A stretch of DNA of 64,000 nt from Paraburkholderia sp. (GCF_028283785.1 NZ_JAPWKB010000011.1:1-64000); one strand, 5' to 3'; shown: positions 15,188 to 24,040, counted from the stretch's first letter. Notes: generated by a model not told the origin, from the letters alone. Made by a program: numbers and translations.

Positions 15188-17512
15188 ATGAAGAAATCCG
15201 ACGCTCGTATCGAACCGTATACCCACCCGGCCGCTGGCTGGGGCGCGCTGAAGTACGTGGCGCTGAACCTGCTGAAAGAGAAAGTGTCGGGTGGCAATTA
15301 CCGCACGCTGCTCGCCCAGAACCAGCCGGACGGCTTCGACTGCCCGGGTTGCGCGTGGCCGGACCGCGAACACGGCTCGACCTTCGAATTCTGCGAAAAC
15401 GGCGTGAAGGCGGTGGCCGCCGAGGCGACCAGCAAGCGCGTGACGCAGTCGTTCTTCGAGACGTACACGGTCACGGAGCTGATGGCGCAGTCGGATTTCG
15501 AGCTGGAACAGCACGGTCGTCTGACCGATCCGATGGTCTATTCGGCGGAAAGCGACCGCTATGTTCCCATTAGCTGGGACGACGCGTTCCAGCTGATGGC
15601 GCGTCATCTGAAGGCGCTCGACGATCCGAACCGCGCCGCGTTCTACACGTCCGGGCGCGCGAGCAACGAAGCCGCGTTTCTGTATCAGCTGTTCGTGCGG
15701 ATGTACGGCACCAACAACTTCCCCGACTGTTCGAACATGTGTCACGAGGCAACCAGCCGCGGCCTGCCGGGAACGGTCGGAATCGGCAAGGGAACGGTCA
15801 CGCTGGACGATTTCGAGCACGCGGACACGCTGCTGATCTTCGGTCAGAACCCGGCGACGAATCACCCGCGGATGCTCGGCGAACTGCGCGAATGCGCGAA
15901 GCGCGGCGCGACCATCGTGTCGATCAATCCGCTGAAGGAACGCGGTCTCGAACGTTTTGCCAGCCCGCAACACCCGGTCGAAATGATCACGATGGGCAGC
16001 ACGAAGATCAGCTCGGTGTTCGTGCGTCCGAAGATCGGCGGCGACTTCGCGCTGATCAAGGGCGTCGCGAAACGCGTGATCGAACTGGACGACGAAGCGG
16101 TCCGCAACGGCACGGAGCGTGTGCTCGACGTGGCGTTTATCGACGAACACACGGTCGGTTTCGACGCGTTCGCGGCCGATCTGCGCGCCGAAAGCTGGGA
16201 TGCGGTGGTCGAGGAATCGGGCGTGCCGATCGACGAAGTGCTGAATCTCGCGGACATCTATATCAAGGGCCGCGCGGTGATTTCGACGTGGGGCATGGGC
16301 ATCACGCAGCACAAGAACTCGGTGCCGACGGTGCAACTGCTGTCGAACATGATGATGATGCGCGGCAATATCGGCCGGCGCGGTGCGGGTCTGTGCCCGG
16401 TGCGCGGCCATTCGAACGTGCAGGGCGACCGCACCGTGGGTATCGAGGAAAAGCCGACCCAGGCGTTTCTCGACCGTCTGGGCGCAGTCTACGATTTCGA
16501 ACCGCCGCGCGAACACGGCTACGACGTGGTCGAATCGATCCACGCGATGCTCGAAGGTCGTGTGAAGGTATTTATCGGTCTGGGCGGCAATTTTTCGATC
16601 GCGACGCCGGACACGCCGCGCACATGGGCGGCGATGCGTTCGTGCGACCTGACCGTGCACATCACCACCAAGCTGAACCGCAGCCACCTGATTCACGGCC
16701 GCGACGCGCTGATCCTGCCGACTCTCGGCCGTACGGAAATCGATCTGCAGAACGGCGTTGCGCAAGGCGTCAGCGTCGAGGATTCGATGAGCATGGTGCA
16801 TATCTCGTACGGGATGAACAAGCCCGCATCGCAGAACCTGCTGTCGGAAATCGCGATCGTCGGGCGCATGGCCGAAGCCACGCTCGGTAGCGAGAAAGTG
16901 GACTGGATGGCGCACGTCAACGATTACGCGATGATCCGCGACGGCATCGCGAAAGTGATCGACGGTTTCGGCGATTACAACGAGCGTCTGAAGACGCCGG
17001 GCGGCTTCCATCTGGGCGTCGCATCGCGTGACCGCGTGTGGAAAACGCCGAGCCAGAAGGCACAGTTCGTCGTGCACGCGATTTCGTTCGATACGCCGAT
17101 CCATCGTGCACGCGCGCTGCATGGCGAGCGTCTGATGACCTTGATGACGACGCGTTCGCACGATCAGTACAACACGACGATCTACGCGCTGGACGACCGC
17201 TATCGCGGTGTGTACGGACAGCGTCGCGTGCTGTTCGCGAACATCGACGACATGAAGATGCTCGGCTTCGAACCGGGCCAGCTGGTCGATATCGAAAGCG
17301 TCTGCGAAGACGGCATCGAGCGTCGCGTGGACGGTTTCCTGCTGGTCGAATACGACATTCCGCGCGGCTGTCTGGGTGCGTATTACCCGGAAACGAATCC
17401 GCTGGTGCCGCTGTCGTCGGTTGCCGACGGCGCGGGCACGCCGACGTCGAAGTCGATTCCCGTGCTGTTGATCGCATCGACGATGACGGCGCAAGAGGCG
17501 TTGGCCGCCTGA
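15188..17512 (+). CDS. Molybdopterin oxidoreductase, FdhF/YdeP family
   Basis: This 774-residue protein matches the YdeP-like branch of the formate dehydrogenase/DMSO reductase superfamily. It has the N-terminal CPGCAWPDREHG segment (about 51-62), the molybdopterin-binding core (FYTSGRASNEAAFLYQLFVR and NMCHEATSRGLPG), GNIGRRGAGLCPVRGHSNVQGDR, and a C-terminal molydopterin dinucleotide domain (MTTRSHDQYNTTIYALDDRYRG). It lacks the classical N-terminal 4Fe-4S cysteine set. E. coli YdeP is linked to acid resistance, but the substrate of the family is unsettled. ATG 15188 was chosen because homologues begin near KSDARIEPYTHPAAGW; an upstream in-frame extension overlaps the divergent promoter. 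Molybdenum use connects it loosely with the ModE-like locus 6 kb away. Confidence 0.92.
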   Translation: MKKSDARIEPYTHPAAGWGALKYVALNLLKEKVSGGNYRTLLAQNQPDGFDCPGCAWPDREHGSTFEFCENGVKAVAAEATSKRVTQSFFETYTVTELMAQSDFELEQHGRLTDPMVYSAESDRYVPISWDDAFQLMARHLKALDDPNRAAFYTSGRASNEAAFLYQLFVRMYGTNNFPDCSNMCHEATSRGLPGTVGIGKGTVTLDDFEHADTLLIFGQNPATNHPRMLGELRECAKRGATIVSINPLKERGLERFASPQHPVEMITMGSTKISSVFVRPKIGGDFALIKGVAKRVIELDDEAVRNGTERVLDVAFIDEHTVGFDAFAADLRAESWDAVVEESGVPIDEVLNLADIYIKGRAVISTWGMGITQHKNSVPTVQLLSNMMMMRGNIGRRGAGLCPVRGHSNVQGDRTVGIEEKPTQAFLDRLGAVYDFEPPREHGYDVVESIHAMLEGRVKVFIGLGGNFSIATPDTPRTWAAMRSCDLTVHITTKLNRSHLIHGRDALILPTLGRTEIDLQNGVAQGVSVEDSMSMVHISYGMNKPASQNLLSEIAIVGRMAEATLGSEKVDWMAHVNDYAMIRDGIAKVIDGFGDYNERLKTPGGFHLGVASRDRVWKTPSQKAQFVVHAISFDTPIHRARALHGERLMTLMTTRSHDQYNTTIYALDDRYRGVYGQRRVLFANIDDMKMLGFEPGQLVDIESVCEDGIERRVDGFLLVEYDIPRGCLGAYYPETNPLVPLSSVADGAGTPTSKSIPVLLIASTMTAQEALAA

Positions 17513-17594
17513 TACTTTCTTTGCCTTACCAAGACTAAAAATCGGTGCGGGTTGTGTCGATAGCGCAGAAAGACTATTCAAAAGGGTTTTGTCG

Positions 17595-17741
17595 ATGCGC
17601 CGCCTCCTGACCGTGTTGCTGATGATCTGTCTTCCGGCATTTGACGGATGCTCGTCGACGACCACGACGAGTTTTCTGGCTGGCACGTTGCTGGGCGTAG
17701 CGATTGGCGTTAACGCTACGCCTTGCTCGTTGTGCCGTTGA
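17595..17741 (+). CDS. Small predicted lipoprotein, 48 residues
   Basis: MRRLLTVLLMICLPAFDGC gives a basic start, a hydrophobic core and a Cys at residue 19 that may be lipidated, although FDGC is an imperfect lipobox. A second hydrophobic stretch (FLAGTLLGVAIGV) follows a Ser/Thr run, and the tail has two more Cys. AAAAGGG about 10 bases upstream could serve as ribosome binding site. Small glycine-zipper-like lipoproteins of this build are common, but no name can be given. Confidence 0.5.
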   Translation: MRRLLTVLLMICLPAFDGCSSTTTTSFLAGTLLGVAIGVNATPCSLCR

Positions 17742-17777
17742 TTTTGACGGCGGGTAAGAAAGAAGGGGGATAGGGCT

Positions 17778-18260
17778 ATGCAGATCAGTAACGGCGGATC
17801 GTCGCCGGCCTATGACCGGAGTGCCGTGGTGAAAACCGCGGCATCGGACAAGGACGACGGATCGACGGTTGCCGCGTCTTCGGGGAAGAGCGATGGCGTC
17901 ACGCAGGACGACGCAGTCAGCATCTCCTCCGCGGGTGCGGCAGCCGCAGCGCAATCGCAGTCGCAATCGCAGTCGCAACCGGTTGGCAATACGAGTGCGG
18001 CAGCGGGTTCCACCGCATCCACCAGTAACACGGATGGTACGGACAGTTCGGGCGATACCGCCACGGACGGGAGTGCGGACGCGAGCGCTGATGCAAGCGC
18101 GACCGCGACCGCCGGTGGCGCGGTGAAGTCGTTTGCGTATGGGTCGCTGGGACTGGACAATCCGGACAAGCCGCCGGAGAACACCAATCCGTTCTACACA
18201 GCAGGACGCTGGCTGGCCGCCGGCATCACGATAGGCGGCCTGATCTCGCTACTGATATAA
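17778..18260 (+). CDS. Low-complexity protein with C-terminal membrane helix
   Basis: The 160-residue protein is rich in Ser, Ala, Thr, Asp and Gly, with a QSQSQSQSQ run (about 60-68) and DASADASATATAGG (about 103-116). A more ordered C-terminal part (SFAYGSLGLDNPDKPPENTNPFYTAGR) leads into a single hydrophobic helix at the very end (WLAAGITIGGLISLLI). There is no signal peptide. AGAAGGGGG precedes the ATG. The shape suggests a tail-anchored or secreted filament-associated protein, but this is a guess; the family is not recognised. A strong terminator follows at once. Confidence 0.7.
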   Translation: MQISNGGSSPAYDRSAVVKTAASDKDDGSTVAASSGKSDGVTQDDAVSISSAGAAAAAQSQSQSQSQPVGNTSAAAGSTASTSNTDGTDSSGDTATDGSADASADASATATAGGAVKSFAYGSLGLDNPDKPPENTNPFYTAGRWLAAGITIGGLISLLI

Positions 18261-18294
18261 AAAAAACGGCGACCGCGAGGTCGCCGTTTTTTTT
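18261..18294. terminator. Bidirectional rho-independent terminator
   Basis: An A-tract, the stem GGCGACC / GGTCGCC with a GCGA loop (18269-18286), and a run of eight T form a strong terminator usable from both strands. It separates the convergent genes at 17778-18260 and 18319-19296. Confidence 0.92.
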
Positions 18295-18318
18295 CGCCGA
18301 TGCGCTGCCGCGCACGGA

Positions 18319-19296
18319 TCAGAAACGGTAAGCGAGACCGCCCAGCAGCACGTCCGTATCGCGGCTATAGCGGGTCACGACGCGGTTCCACGTGACGCGT
18401 GCGGCCCAGTGCTGACTGAACCGGTACGAGCCGGATACCGACACGAGGCCCGACAGAATCCCGTCGCCCGACGAGCGGTCTGTGTCTTCGCCATGGTGGA
18501 TCGCCGCATACGCGCCCGCGCCGATGCCAATCGTCAGCTTGTCGTCGAGAAACGCGCGCGTCAGCCACAGTTGCGCGGTCAAGCCGTCGCGCCGGGCGAC
18601 GAGTCCGTTGCCTTCATGCAGATAGCCGACGGTCGCATCGACGAAACGCGTCAAGCCGCGCCGGTATTCGATCGCTTCGGCGAACGACGTCTGCGATTGC
18701 AGGCTGTTCAGGATCGTCTCGCCAGCCATCACCGCGACTTCGTTCTGCGTGACGTTGTGCGTGCGCGGAATCGCGAATGCGCGCGGACCCGGCTCGTCGG
18801 GTCCGTCGAGCTGATAGCCGATCCCGACCAGCAACGCGGTGGTGGGCGGGCCGCGCCATACCTGCACGCGGTTGAGCTGCAGATTCGCCGTCCACCGATG
18901 CGCGGAATACCAGCTGGCGCGCGCGCTGTACAGCATTCCCCAGCCGTGCGTATTCGAGTATCCCTCGCCCTGTTTAGCCGTTTCCGTATCGAAGTAACGA
19001 TACGGCCCGGCGCCGAGCGCGAAGACCACGCGCCGGTTTGCGACGGGCAGACGCAGCCATGCCTGCGCGGCCTGGCCGTCGCGATGGTGGCCCGGTACGT
19101 GGCCTTCGTTGAGCCACGTGATGCTGCCCGCGAAGTACTTGCCGAAGCCTTCGGTGTAGTCGATTGCCCACGAGTACGTGTTGGCGTCTGAACCGGTGAG
19201 CGGGCCCGCATACAGACCGATTTCCTGAGCGGAGGCGGATGCGCTGATCGCAATGAGGGCGGCGGCGATTGCAGAAAGTGGAATATTGATGCGCAT
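18319..19296 (-). CDS. Outer-membrane beta-barrel protein of unknown function
   Basis: This 325-residue protein has a clear signal peptide (cleavage near ASASAQ, residue 23-24). Amphipathic strands rich in aromatics then alternate with short turns, and the C-terminus is YRF, the terminal phenylalanine that signals BAM-dependent assembly. Its early segment GLYAGPLTGSDANTYSWAIDYTEGFGKYF resembles lipid A-modifying or acyloxyacyl-hydrolase-like barrels only vaguely. No catalytic Ser-His pair was confidently placed. Function is left open. Confidence 0.8.
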   Translation of the reverse strand: MRINIPLSAIAAALIAISASASAQEIGLYAGPLTGSDANTYSWAIDYTEGFGKYFAGSITWLNEGHVPGHHRDGQAAQAWLRLPVANRRVVFALGAGPYRYFDTETAKQGEGYSNTHGWGMLYSARASWYSAHRWTANLQLNRVQVWRGPPTTALLVGIGYQLDGPDEPGPRAFAIPRTHNVTQNEVAVMAGETILNSLQSQTSFAEAIEYRRGLTRFVDATVGYLHEGNGLVARRDGLTAQLWLTRAFLDDKLTIGIGAGAYAAIHHGEDTDRSSGDGILSGLVSVSGSYRFSQHWAARVTWNRVVTRYSRDTDVLLGGLAYRF

Positions 19297-19771
19297 ACGT
19301 TTCGCGGAACCGCCCTAGGACTAAATAAAGCGTCGGATTCTGAAGGAAACTTAAGATTTCTGCGTTACCAGTCAATATCAACTCTTACCTGGAAGCAAGG
19401 AATAGCTTTCGGGAAACGTGCAGCAGCCCGCGTCCGCGTCCATCGCACGCGGCTTTGGAGCGACGACCGGATGCGCGTCCGGTTCCGGTCTGTAGGGCAG
19501 GGCAATAAAGAAACGGTCGTGCGTAACGACGGTCGTGCCGGCCGACAGTCCGCGGCCGGTTCGACGTCGTTGCATCGACGGACGCTTGCGACCCTTATGT
19601 AACACCAGGAAAGGAGCTGCGAGTAGCCGGCCAGGCCCCGCCCACAAGGCTTCCGCGCAGCCCGTCCTCGAAAAAACGGTCCAATGAATCCCTTACGGGA
19701 AAGCCCGGAAATCTCAAGTTTTGGGGCCGGGTGCCGTTGACACGCTTCAAGCGAATAGAGGATTTCAAGCC
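19297..19771. other. Intergenic region, 475 bp
   Basis: Apart from a possible small minus-strand gene (19378-19575), it contains a GC palindrome near 19540-19562 (CCGGCCGAC..GCGGCCGG). A TTGACA at 19737-19742 lies too close to the cyclase start for an ordinary promoter. Nothing else stands out. Confidence 0.5.
19378..19575 (-). CDS. Possible small hypothetical protein, 65 residues
   Basis: The reading frame MQRRRTGRGLSAGTTVVTHD...LLPGK has GC-rich third positions and lies upstream of the outer-membrane protein on the same strand. It has no visible domain, signal peptide or strong ribosome binding site. It could be a chance frame in GC-rich DNA. Confidence 0.28.
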   Translation of the reverse strand: MQRRRTGRGLSAGTTVVTHDRFFIALPYRPEPDAHPVVAPKPRAMDADAGCCTFPESYSLLPGKS

Positions 19772-20803
19772 GTGCAATTAGCGCAAAGTGTCGACCGCCT
19801 TTCCAGCCGGATTCAGATGGATCTCACCGCCTTCCAGGAGTCGGGAGCGGAACCTTCGGTGATCGAATGGCTGCTGCATGACGACCAGGTGATGCGCGAG
19901 TGTTTCGCGCACGCCGCGTCGATCCTGAAAAGTGTGACCGGTGCGTCGATGACTGCCGTCACGCTGCTCGACGAGCACAACCAGCATTACCGTGCGGAAG
20001 TCGGCATGGCGCTGCCGCTGGTGCCGCGCGCGGGCTCGCTGTGCGATCACGCGGTCCAGGACGACGAGCTCACCGTCGTCGAAGATACCCACGCGGACGC
20101 GCGCTTTTCCGAATGTCTGCTGGTGCGCCGTTATCCGTATGTGCGTTTTTACGCCGCGATTCCGCTGCATTCGCCGGACGGTCAGGTGGTCGGCGCGCTT
20201 TGCGCGATGGACCCGCTGCCGCGCACGCTCGACGCCGCGCAGCGCGCGGTGTTCAATCACTTGCGCCTGATGATCGAGAACGATCTGAAGCTGCGCACCG
20301 CGACCGCCATCGATCCGCTGACGCATCTGTTCAACCGTCGCTTTCTGCTTGAAAGCATTGGTCGCAAATGGTACGAAGCGCGCGACGGCGAAGGCATCGG
20401 CGCAGTCGTCGTCGATGTCGACTGGTTCAAGCAATACAACGACACCTACGGTCATCCGACCGGCGACACCTGTTTGCGCGACGTGGCGTCGGTGATGCAG
20501 GAGGCGGCCGACGGCGATCGTGTGATCGCGGGACGGCTCGGTGGCGAGGAGTTCGGTCTGCTGATGCTCGACGCGAAACCGGCTGCGTTCGAAGCGATGG
20601 TCGAGCAGGTGCGCAGCGGCGTCGCGCGGCTCGGCATCGAACATCGCGGGTCGCCGTTCGGCGTGGTGACGGTCAGCATCGGCGCGTCGTTGACGGTGAA
20701 AGACACGTTGTCGCGTCTGTCGCATCGTGACGGTTTCGCGAGCGCCGACCGCGCGCTGTATATGTCGAAACACGACGGACGCAATCGCGTCACCGTGATT
20801 TAA
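19772..20803 (+). CDS. GAF-GGDEF diguanylate cyclase
   Basis: This 343-residue soluble enzyme makes c-di-GMP. An N-terminal GAF domain (about 35-165; SMTAVTLLDEHNQHYRAEVGM, AIPLHSPDGQVVGALCAMD) precedes the GGDEF domain (about 175-343). Its active-site motif is RLGGEEFG (GGEEF at 257-261) with substrate residues DVDWFKQYNDTYGH. No RxxD inhibitory site is obvious before the motif. GTG 19772 was chosen because AGAGGA lies nine bases upstream; a TTG at 19721 would add 17 unlikely residues. It is one of four c-di-GMP enzymes in the window, but is distant from the cellulose genes. Confidence 0.92.
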   Translation: MQLAQSVDRLSSRIQMDLTAFQESGAEPSVIEWLLHDDQVMRECFAHAASILKSVTGASMTAVTLLDEHNQHYRAEVGMALPLVPRAGSLCDHAVQDDELTVVEDTHADARFSECLLVRRYPYVRFYAAIPLHSPDGQVVGALCAMDPLPRTLDAAQRAVFNHLRLMIENDLKLRTATAIDPLTHLFNRRFLLESIGRKWYEARDGEGIGAVVVDVDWFKQYNDTYGHPTGDTCLRDVASVMQEAADGDRVIAGRLGGEEFGLLMLDAKPAAFEAMVEQVRSGVARLGIEHRGSPFGVVTVSIGASLTVKDTLSRLSHRDGFASADRALYMSKHDGRNRVTVI

Positions 20804-20820
20804 GCCTGCATGTCAGGCGG

Positions 20821-21138
20821 TTATCGCGGCTGGAACGCGATGACCGCCATTCCCACCAGCGTCAATGCGACGCCGACGCCGTCCCAACCGGTTGGGCGGA
20901 TGCCATCCACGACCCACAGCCACACCACCGCCACGGCGATATAAACGCCGCCGTAGGCCGCATACGTCCGTCCCGCAGGCGTCGGATGCAGCGTCAGCAA
21001 CCACGCGAACAACGCGAGCGAAATCGCCGCCGGAACCAGCAGCCAGATGCTGCCGCCATCGCGCAGCCATCGCCACGGCAAATAGCACCCTACGATTTCC
21101 GCCAATGCGGTCAGCACGAACAACGCGACGGTCGTCAT
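20821..21138 (-). CDS. UPF0060 (YnfA-type) small membrane protein
   Basis: The 105-residue protein has four predicted membrane helices and the family signatures [18 protein letters not shown] and [31 protein letters not shown]. YnfA-type proteins are small-multidrug-resistance-like transporters. The start [17 protein letters not shown] at 21138 fits family length; an upstream basic extension was rejected. It is divergent from the next gene across a region containing a ModE-like box. Confidence 0.93.
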   Translation of the reverse strand: MTTVALFVLTALAEIVGCYLPWRWLRDGGSIWLLVPAAISLALFAWLLTLHPTPAGRTYAAYGGVYIAVAVVWLWVVDGIRPTGWDGVGVALTLVGMAVIAFQPR

Positions 21139-21323
21139 GCGGCGCGCGTCGAACGGTGGGTTGCGTCTGCGCAGGCGGGCGCTGCGTGAACGGGAGAGGC
21201 GTGGAAGCAATTCATCGTCGTCGAGGGATAGGAAAGCGGTGCAGGCACGGAAGCGTCGATTCTAACCGCGCGCACTTTTCGCACCGCTCGCATCGGTCGA
21301 TGGAAGGCCGTAAAATTGCGCAT

Positions 21324-21347
21324 CGATATATTCGGTAGAATATAGCG
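21324..21347. promoter_or_regulatory. ModE-like operator, box 1
   Basis: CGATATATT (21324-21332), six bases, AATATAGCG (21339-21347). The arms are inverted repeats matching at 8 of 9 positions and resemble the E. coli ModE half-site CGNTATAT. It lies 66 bp before the ATG at 21413. Confidence 0.6.
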
Positions 21348-21412
21348 GTGGCATTCGCGACTGGCCGTGTAATGCTTTCATGCAACGAGAAAACGGTCGA
21401 ACGCGGAGGTGA

Positions 21413-21952
21413 ATGTTGAGTCGTAGTCGTCGCACGGTATCGGAAAACACGGCGCTCCCCGAGCGTCCGGCGGTCGATTTTTCCGCGGCGATCACGGCGG
21501 TGAAGGCCGCATCCAGTTACGAGCGCGCGGAGTTGATTCGCGATCTGGTCGATGCGTATCGTCGTTTGCATGGCAGCGTGCTGCGCTTCGTGCTGATGTT
21601 CGAAGACGGCGCGCAAGCGGCATCGTCCGCGGACGAACCGGCATTCCGGCCGTTGCAGAAACTGCTGTCGGGTCTTGCGCGGCACGGCGAGGCGGCGCAG
21701 TTTCCGCGTCTGCGCGAACTGAAGCGCGCGATCAAGGCGGCCCGTCTCGCGCAGCAGCAACGCGACTTCATCTTCTCCGGTTCATTCAGCAACGACTCGA
21801 TGGCCATGCGCAATACGATCGAAGAACTCGAACGGCTCGATGCGATGTTCGTGGGTTTGTGCGTGTCGTACGTGATGGAACGGCATGCGCCGCCGCTCGT
21901 TGCGTTCGTGCCCGTCGACGCTCGCACGATCGATCTCAAAGTCACGACCTGA
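21413..21952 (+). CDS. Protein of unknown function under a ModE-like box
   Basis: This 179-residue, mainly helical soluble protein has no recognised domain. A basic N-terminus (SRSRRT) is followed by helices with many Arg/Glu pairs (YERAELIRDLVDAYRRLHG; RLRELKRAIKAARLAQQQRD; NTIEELERLDAMF) and a beta-rich tail (APPLVAFVPVDARTIDLKV). It has one Cys (about 157). The ATG at 21413 has GCGGAGG at 21403-21409. Its promoter box and the adjoining DUF2325 gene under a similar box suggest a shared, molybdate-linked regulation. Confidence 0.75.
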   Translation: MLSRSRRTVSENTALPERPAVDFSAAITAVKAASSYERAELIRDLVDAYRRLHGSVLRFVLMFEDGAQAASSADEPAFRPLQKLLSGLARHGEAAQFPRLRELKRAIKAARLAQQQRDFIFSGSFSNDSMAMRNTIEELERLDAMFVGLCVSYVMERHAPPLVAFVPVDARTIDLKVTT

Positions 21953-22021
21953 GCGCAAGCCGGTCGCGTTTTCAAACCGTGCGCAGCGAAGAATCTGCGC
22001 GCCTGGCAGCAACATCGTCGT

Positions 22022-22045
22022 CGTTATATTCGGTGGTATATTTCG
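22022..22045. promoter_or_regulatory. ModE-like operator, box 2
   Basis: CGTTATATT (22022-22030), six bases (CGGTGG), TATATTTCG (22037-22045). It shares the core TATATTCGGTRG with box 1; symmetry is weaker (6 of 9). It lies 99 bp before the DUF2325 start. Confidence 0.55.
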
Positions 22046-22143
22046 AACGAACGTCGTCTGAAGGCTGTTGCACCGTAGCGCGTGGTCTGCCTTTCACGAC
22101 GCGCGCACGATCGGCCGCGGACTCGAACCGTTTAGAGGTCATC

Positions 22144-23502
22144 ATGCAGGCTCCTCCTTTTCGTCGAATCGGTGCGTCGGGCATCGATCTCTCCGGCAAC
22201 ACCTCGGGCAACGACGCACGCGCGCCGGGCCACGATCACGCGGACGACTGCTGTGCGCCGTCGAAAGCGCAATTGAAGACTCTCAACCGGCGCACGCGTC
22301 TCGTCGAACTCGATTCCCATCTGCATTGCTCGGTGATCGGCACGTGCCTGACCACGCATGAATTGCGCAAGCTGGTGCCGAAATTCACGACGCTGGATCG
22401 TCAGCATGCGAGCGATCTGGAGATTCATCACGCGGCCGTGGAACTCGCGATCGAAGGTGGCGCGGGCGGCAAGGCGTTGCAGAAAGCGCTGGATGAACGC
22501 TATGCGGGCGCGGTTCGCCGCTTCGATCAGGCGAAGGACGAAGACACGCTGCAGGCGCTCTGGAACGACGCGTTGAAAAGTGGCGATATCCCGCCGGCTT
22601 ACTGGGCGGTGATGACGCATCCTCATGCGACGCTGGGTGTCAGGCAGTCCGCATTCGGCGAACTGCATATGCTGTCGCATCTGGTCGGTGCGGCCAATCG
22701 CGCCGATATCCGGCGGCTGGTCGTGCTGGAAGAGGAGAATGCGGCGTTGCGTGCGAAGGTCGAGCGGCAACAAGGCCGGTTGCATGAGATGAGTGCGCAG
22801 CGCGATGAATCGGTCGCGCATCTGAGCGAGCAGGTGGCGCGTCTGACGCTTCAGGCAAGTCGCCAATCGACGGCGAGCGACGCCGATCTGCACGCGGAAA
22901 TCGCCACGTTGCGCGACGCGCTCGCCGCCCGCGACGAACGGCTCGCATTGCACACCAGCCGTCGCGAAGCCGCCGAACAGCGGATGGCCGCCGAGCAGAC
23001 GATCAATCACACGCTACGCGGCCAGCTCGATGACGCGTTCGGCGTCGCCAGGGCGATGCAGACCGAGTTGAACGCGATGGAACGCGTGCTGCACGACAGC
23101 GCCGACGCTGGATCCGCCGACGGCCAGCCGTCGCAACCGACGCCCGGCGCGCTCGACGGAAAACGGATCGTCTACGTGGGCGGACGGCCGAAATCGAATG
23201 CGTTGCTCAAGCAGATGGTGGAACGCGCGGGCGGCGAACTGACGGTGCACGACGGCGGCATCGAAGATCGCAAGGGCTTGCTGGCCGCTGCGCTGCCGCG
23301 CGCCGATATGGTCGTGTTCCCGGTGGATTGCATCGACCACGATTCGATGAATACGCTCAAGCGCGTGTGCGAACGGCATCAGGTGGCGTATTTTCCGGTG
23401 CGAACCGCGAGCATCGCCAGCTTTGTCGAACTGATGATGCGGGTCGGCACGCAACGCGGCAATGCGGCGGCGGTTTCGCGGTTTTGCTTGCGGCACGGCT
23501 GA
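22144..23502 (+). CDS. DUF2325 domain protein with central coiled coil
   Basis: The 452-residue protein has three parts. The N-terminal half has a His/Cys-containing segment (GHDHADDCCAPSK, about 26-38; LDSHLHCSVIGTCLTTHELRKL, about 56-77). A coiled-coil region follows (about 195-330, heptads such as LEEENAALRAKVERQQGRLHEM). The C-terminal DUF2325 domain (about 355-445) has GKRIVYVGGRPKSNALLKQMVE, MVVFPVDCIDHDSMNTLKRVCE and FPVRTASIASFVELM. DUF2325 has no settled function; its Rossmann-like sequence and conserved Cys suggest ligand or metal sensing. ATG 22144 follows AGAGG (22134-22138). Confidence 0.88.
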   Translation: MQAPPFRRIGASGIDLSGNTSGNDARAPGHDHADDCCAPSKAQLKTLNRRTRLVELDSHLHCSVIGTCLTTHELRKLVPKFTTLDRQHASDLEIHHAAVELAIEGGAGGKALQKALDERYAGAVRRFDQAKDEDTLQALWNDALKSGDIPPAYWAVMTHPHATLGVRQSAFGELHMLSHLVGAANRADIRRLVVLEEENAALRAKVERQQGRLHEMSAQRDESVAHLSEQVARLTLQASRQSTASDADLHAEIATLRDALAARDERLALHTSRREAAEQRMAAEQTINHTLRGQLDDAFGVARAMQTELNAMERVLHDSADAGSADGQPSQPTPGALDGKRIVYVGGRPKSNALLKQMVERAGGELTVHDGGIEDRKGLLAAALPRADMVVFPVDCIDHDSMNTLKRVCERHQVAYFPVRTASIASFVELMMRVGTQRGNAAAVSRFCLRHG

Positions 23503-23531
23503 CGGCTGGCTGCATCCGCTTGCGGGACATG

Positions 23532-23918
23532 CTAGCGTTTGACGAGTTTCGTCAGCGCGGCGATTTCCGATTTGCACGCGGTCAACGCCTGCGTTTCGAT
23601 CTCGCGATACAGGCGGATGATCTCTTCGCCGACGGGCGTGAGCACGCATCCGCCGCCGCTCTGTCCGCCTTGCTCCGTGACCGTGGCTGGCGACTTCAGC
23701 GAGCGGTTCATTTCGTCCATCAACAGCCACGCGCGGCGATACGACATTTCGAGGCTCCGCGCGGCCGCCGAGATCGACCCGTGCGTTTTCACGGCTTCTA
23801 GCAGCGCCACTTTGCCGGGCCCGAGCGCGATCGTGCCGTCCTGCTCGATGCGCATCCGTAACCGGACTTTCGGGCGGTTTCGCGTGGGCGTTGGGGAGTC
23901 GTTTGCGGGTTTAGCCAT
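23532..23918 (-). CDS. ModE-like molybdate-type regulator, DNA-binding domain only
   Basis: This 128-residue protein corresponds to the N-terminal LysR-type winged helix of ModE: LGPGKVALLEAVKTHGSISAAARSLEMSYRRAWLLMDEMNRSL, then GGQSGGGCVLTPVGEEIIRLYREIE. The molybdate-binding TOBE/Mop domains of E. coli ModE are absent, which is common for single-domain ModE homologues. ATG at 23918 was preferred over an upstream ATG at 24002. It is convergent with the DUF2325 gene, whose upstream region carries a ModE-like box, so it is the likely local regulator. Confidence 0.88.
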   Translation of the reverse strand: MAKPANDSPTPTRNRPKVRLRMRIEQDGTIALGPGKVALLEAVKTHGSISAAARSLEMSYRRAWLLMDEMNRSLKSPATVTEQGGQSGGGCVLTPVGEEIIRLYREIETQALTACKSEIAALTKLVKR

Positions 23919-24028
23919 GCGCGAAAGCATACACGATGCATCGCCTTTTCCGGTATGCGCTTTAGGGTGTTGCCGCGTGTCCGATGGCGTGTCCGCTTGC
24001 ATTGGCGCATGCGGATCGATAGCGGTTT

Positions 24029-24040
24029 ATAAGCGCTTAT
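24029..24040. promoter_or_regulatory. 12-bp perfect palindrome ATAAGCGCTTAT
   Basis: This palindrome lies in the 275-bp region between the ModE-like gene and the unknown gene at 24194, about 110 bp before the former's start and 150 bp before the latter's. It is a possible operator; no binding protein can be named. Confidence 0.4.

Noticed and set aside
15170..17686. 838-codon frame on the minus strand
   Set aside because: It is opposite the YdeP-like oxidoreductase and has no recognisable domain; the same GC-driven artefact.
19721..19771. TTG-initiated extension of the GAF-GGDEF gene
   Set aside because: The extra residues are unlike the family, whereas GTG 19772 has a good ribosome binding site.
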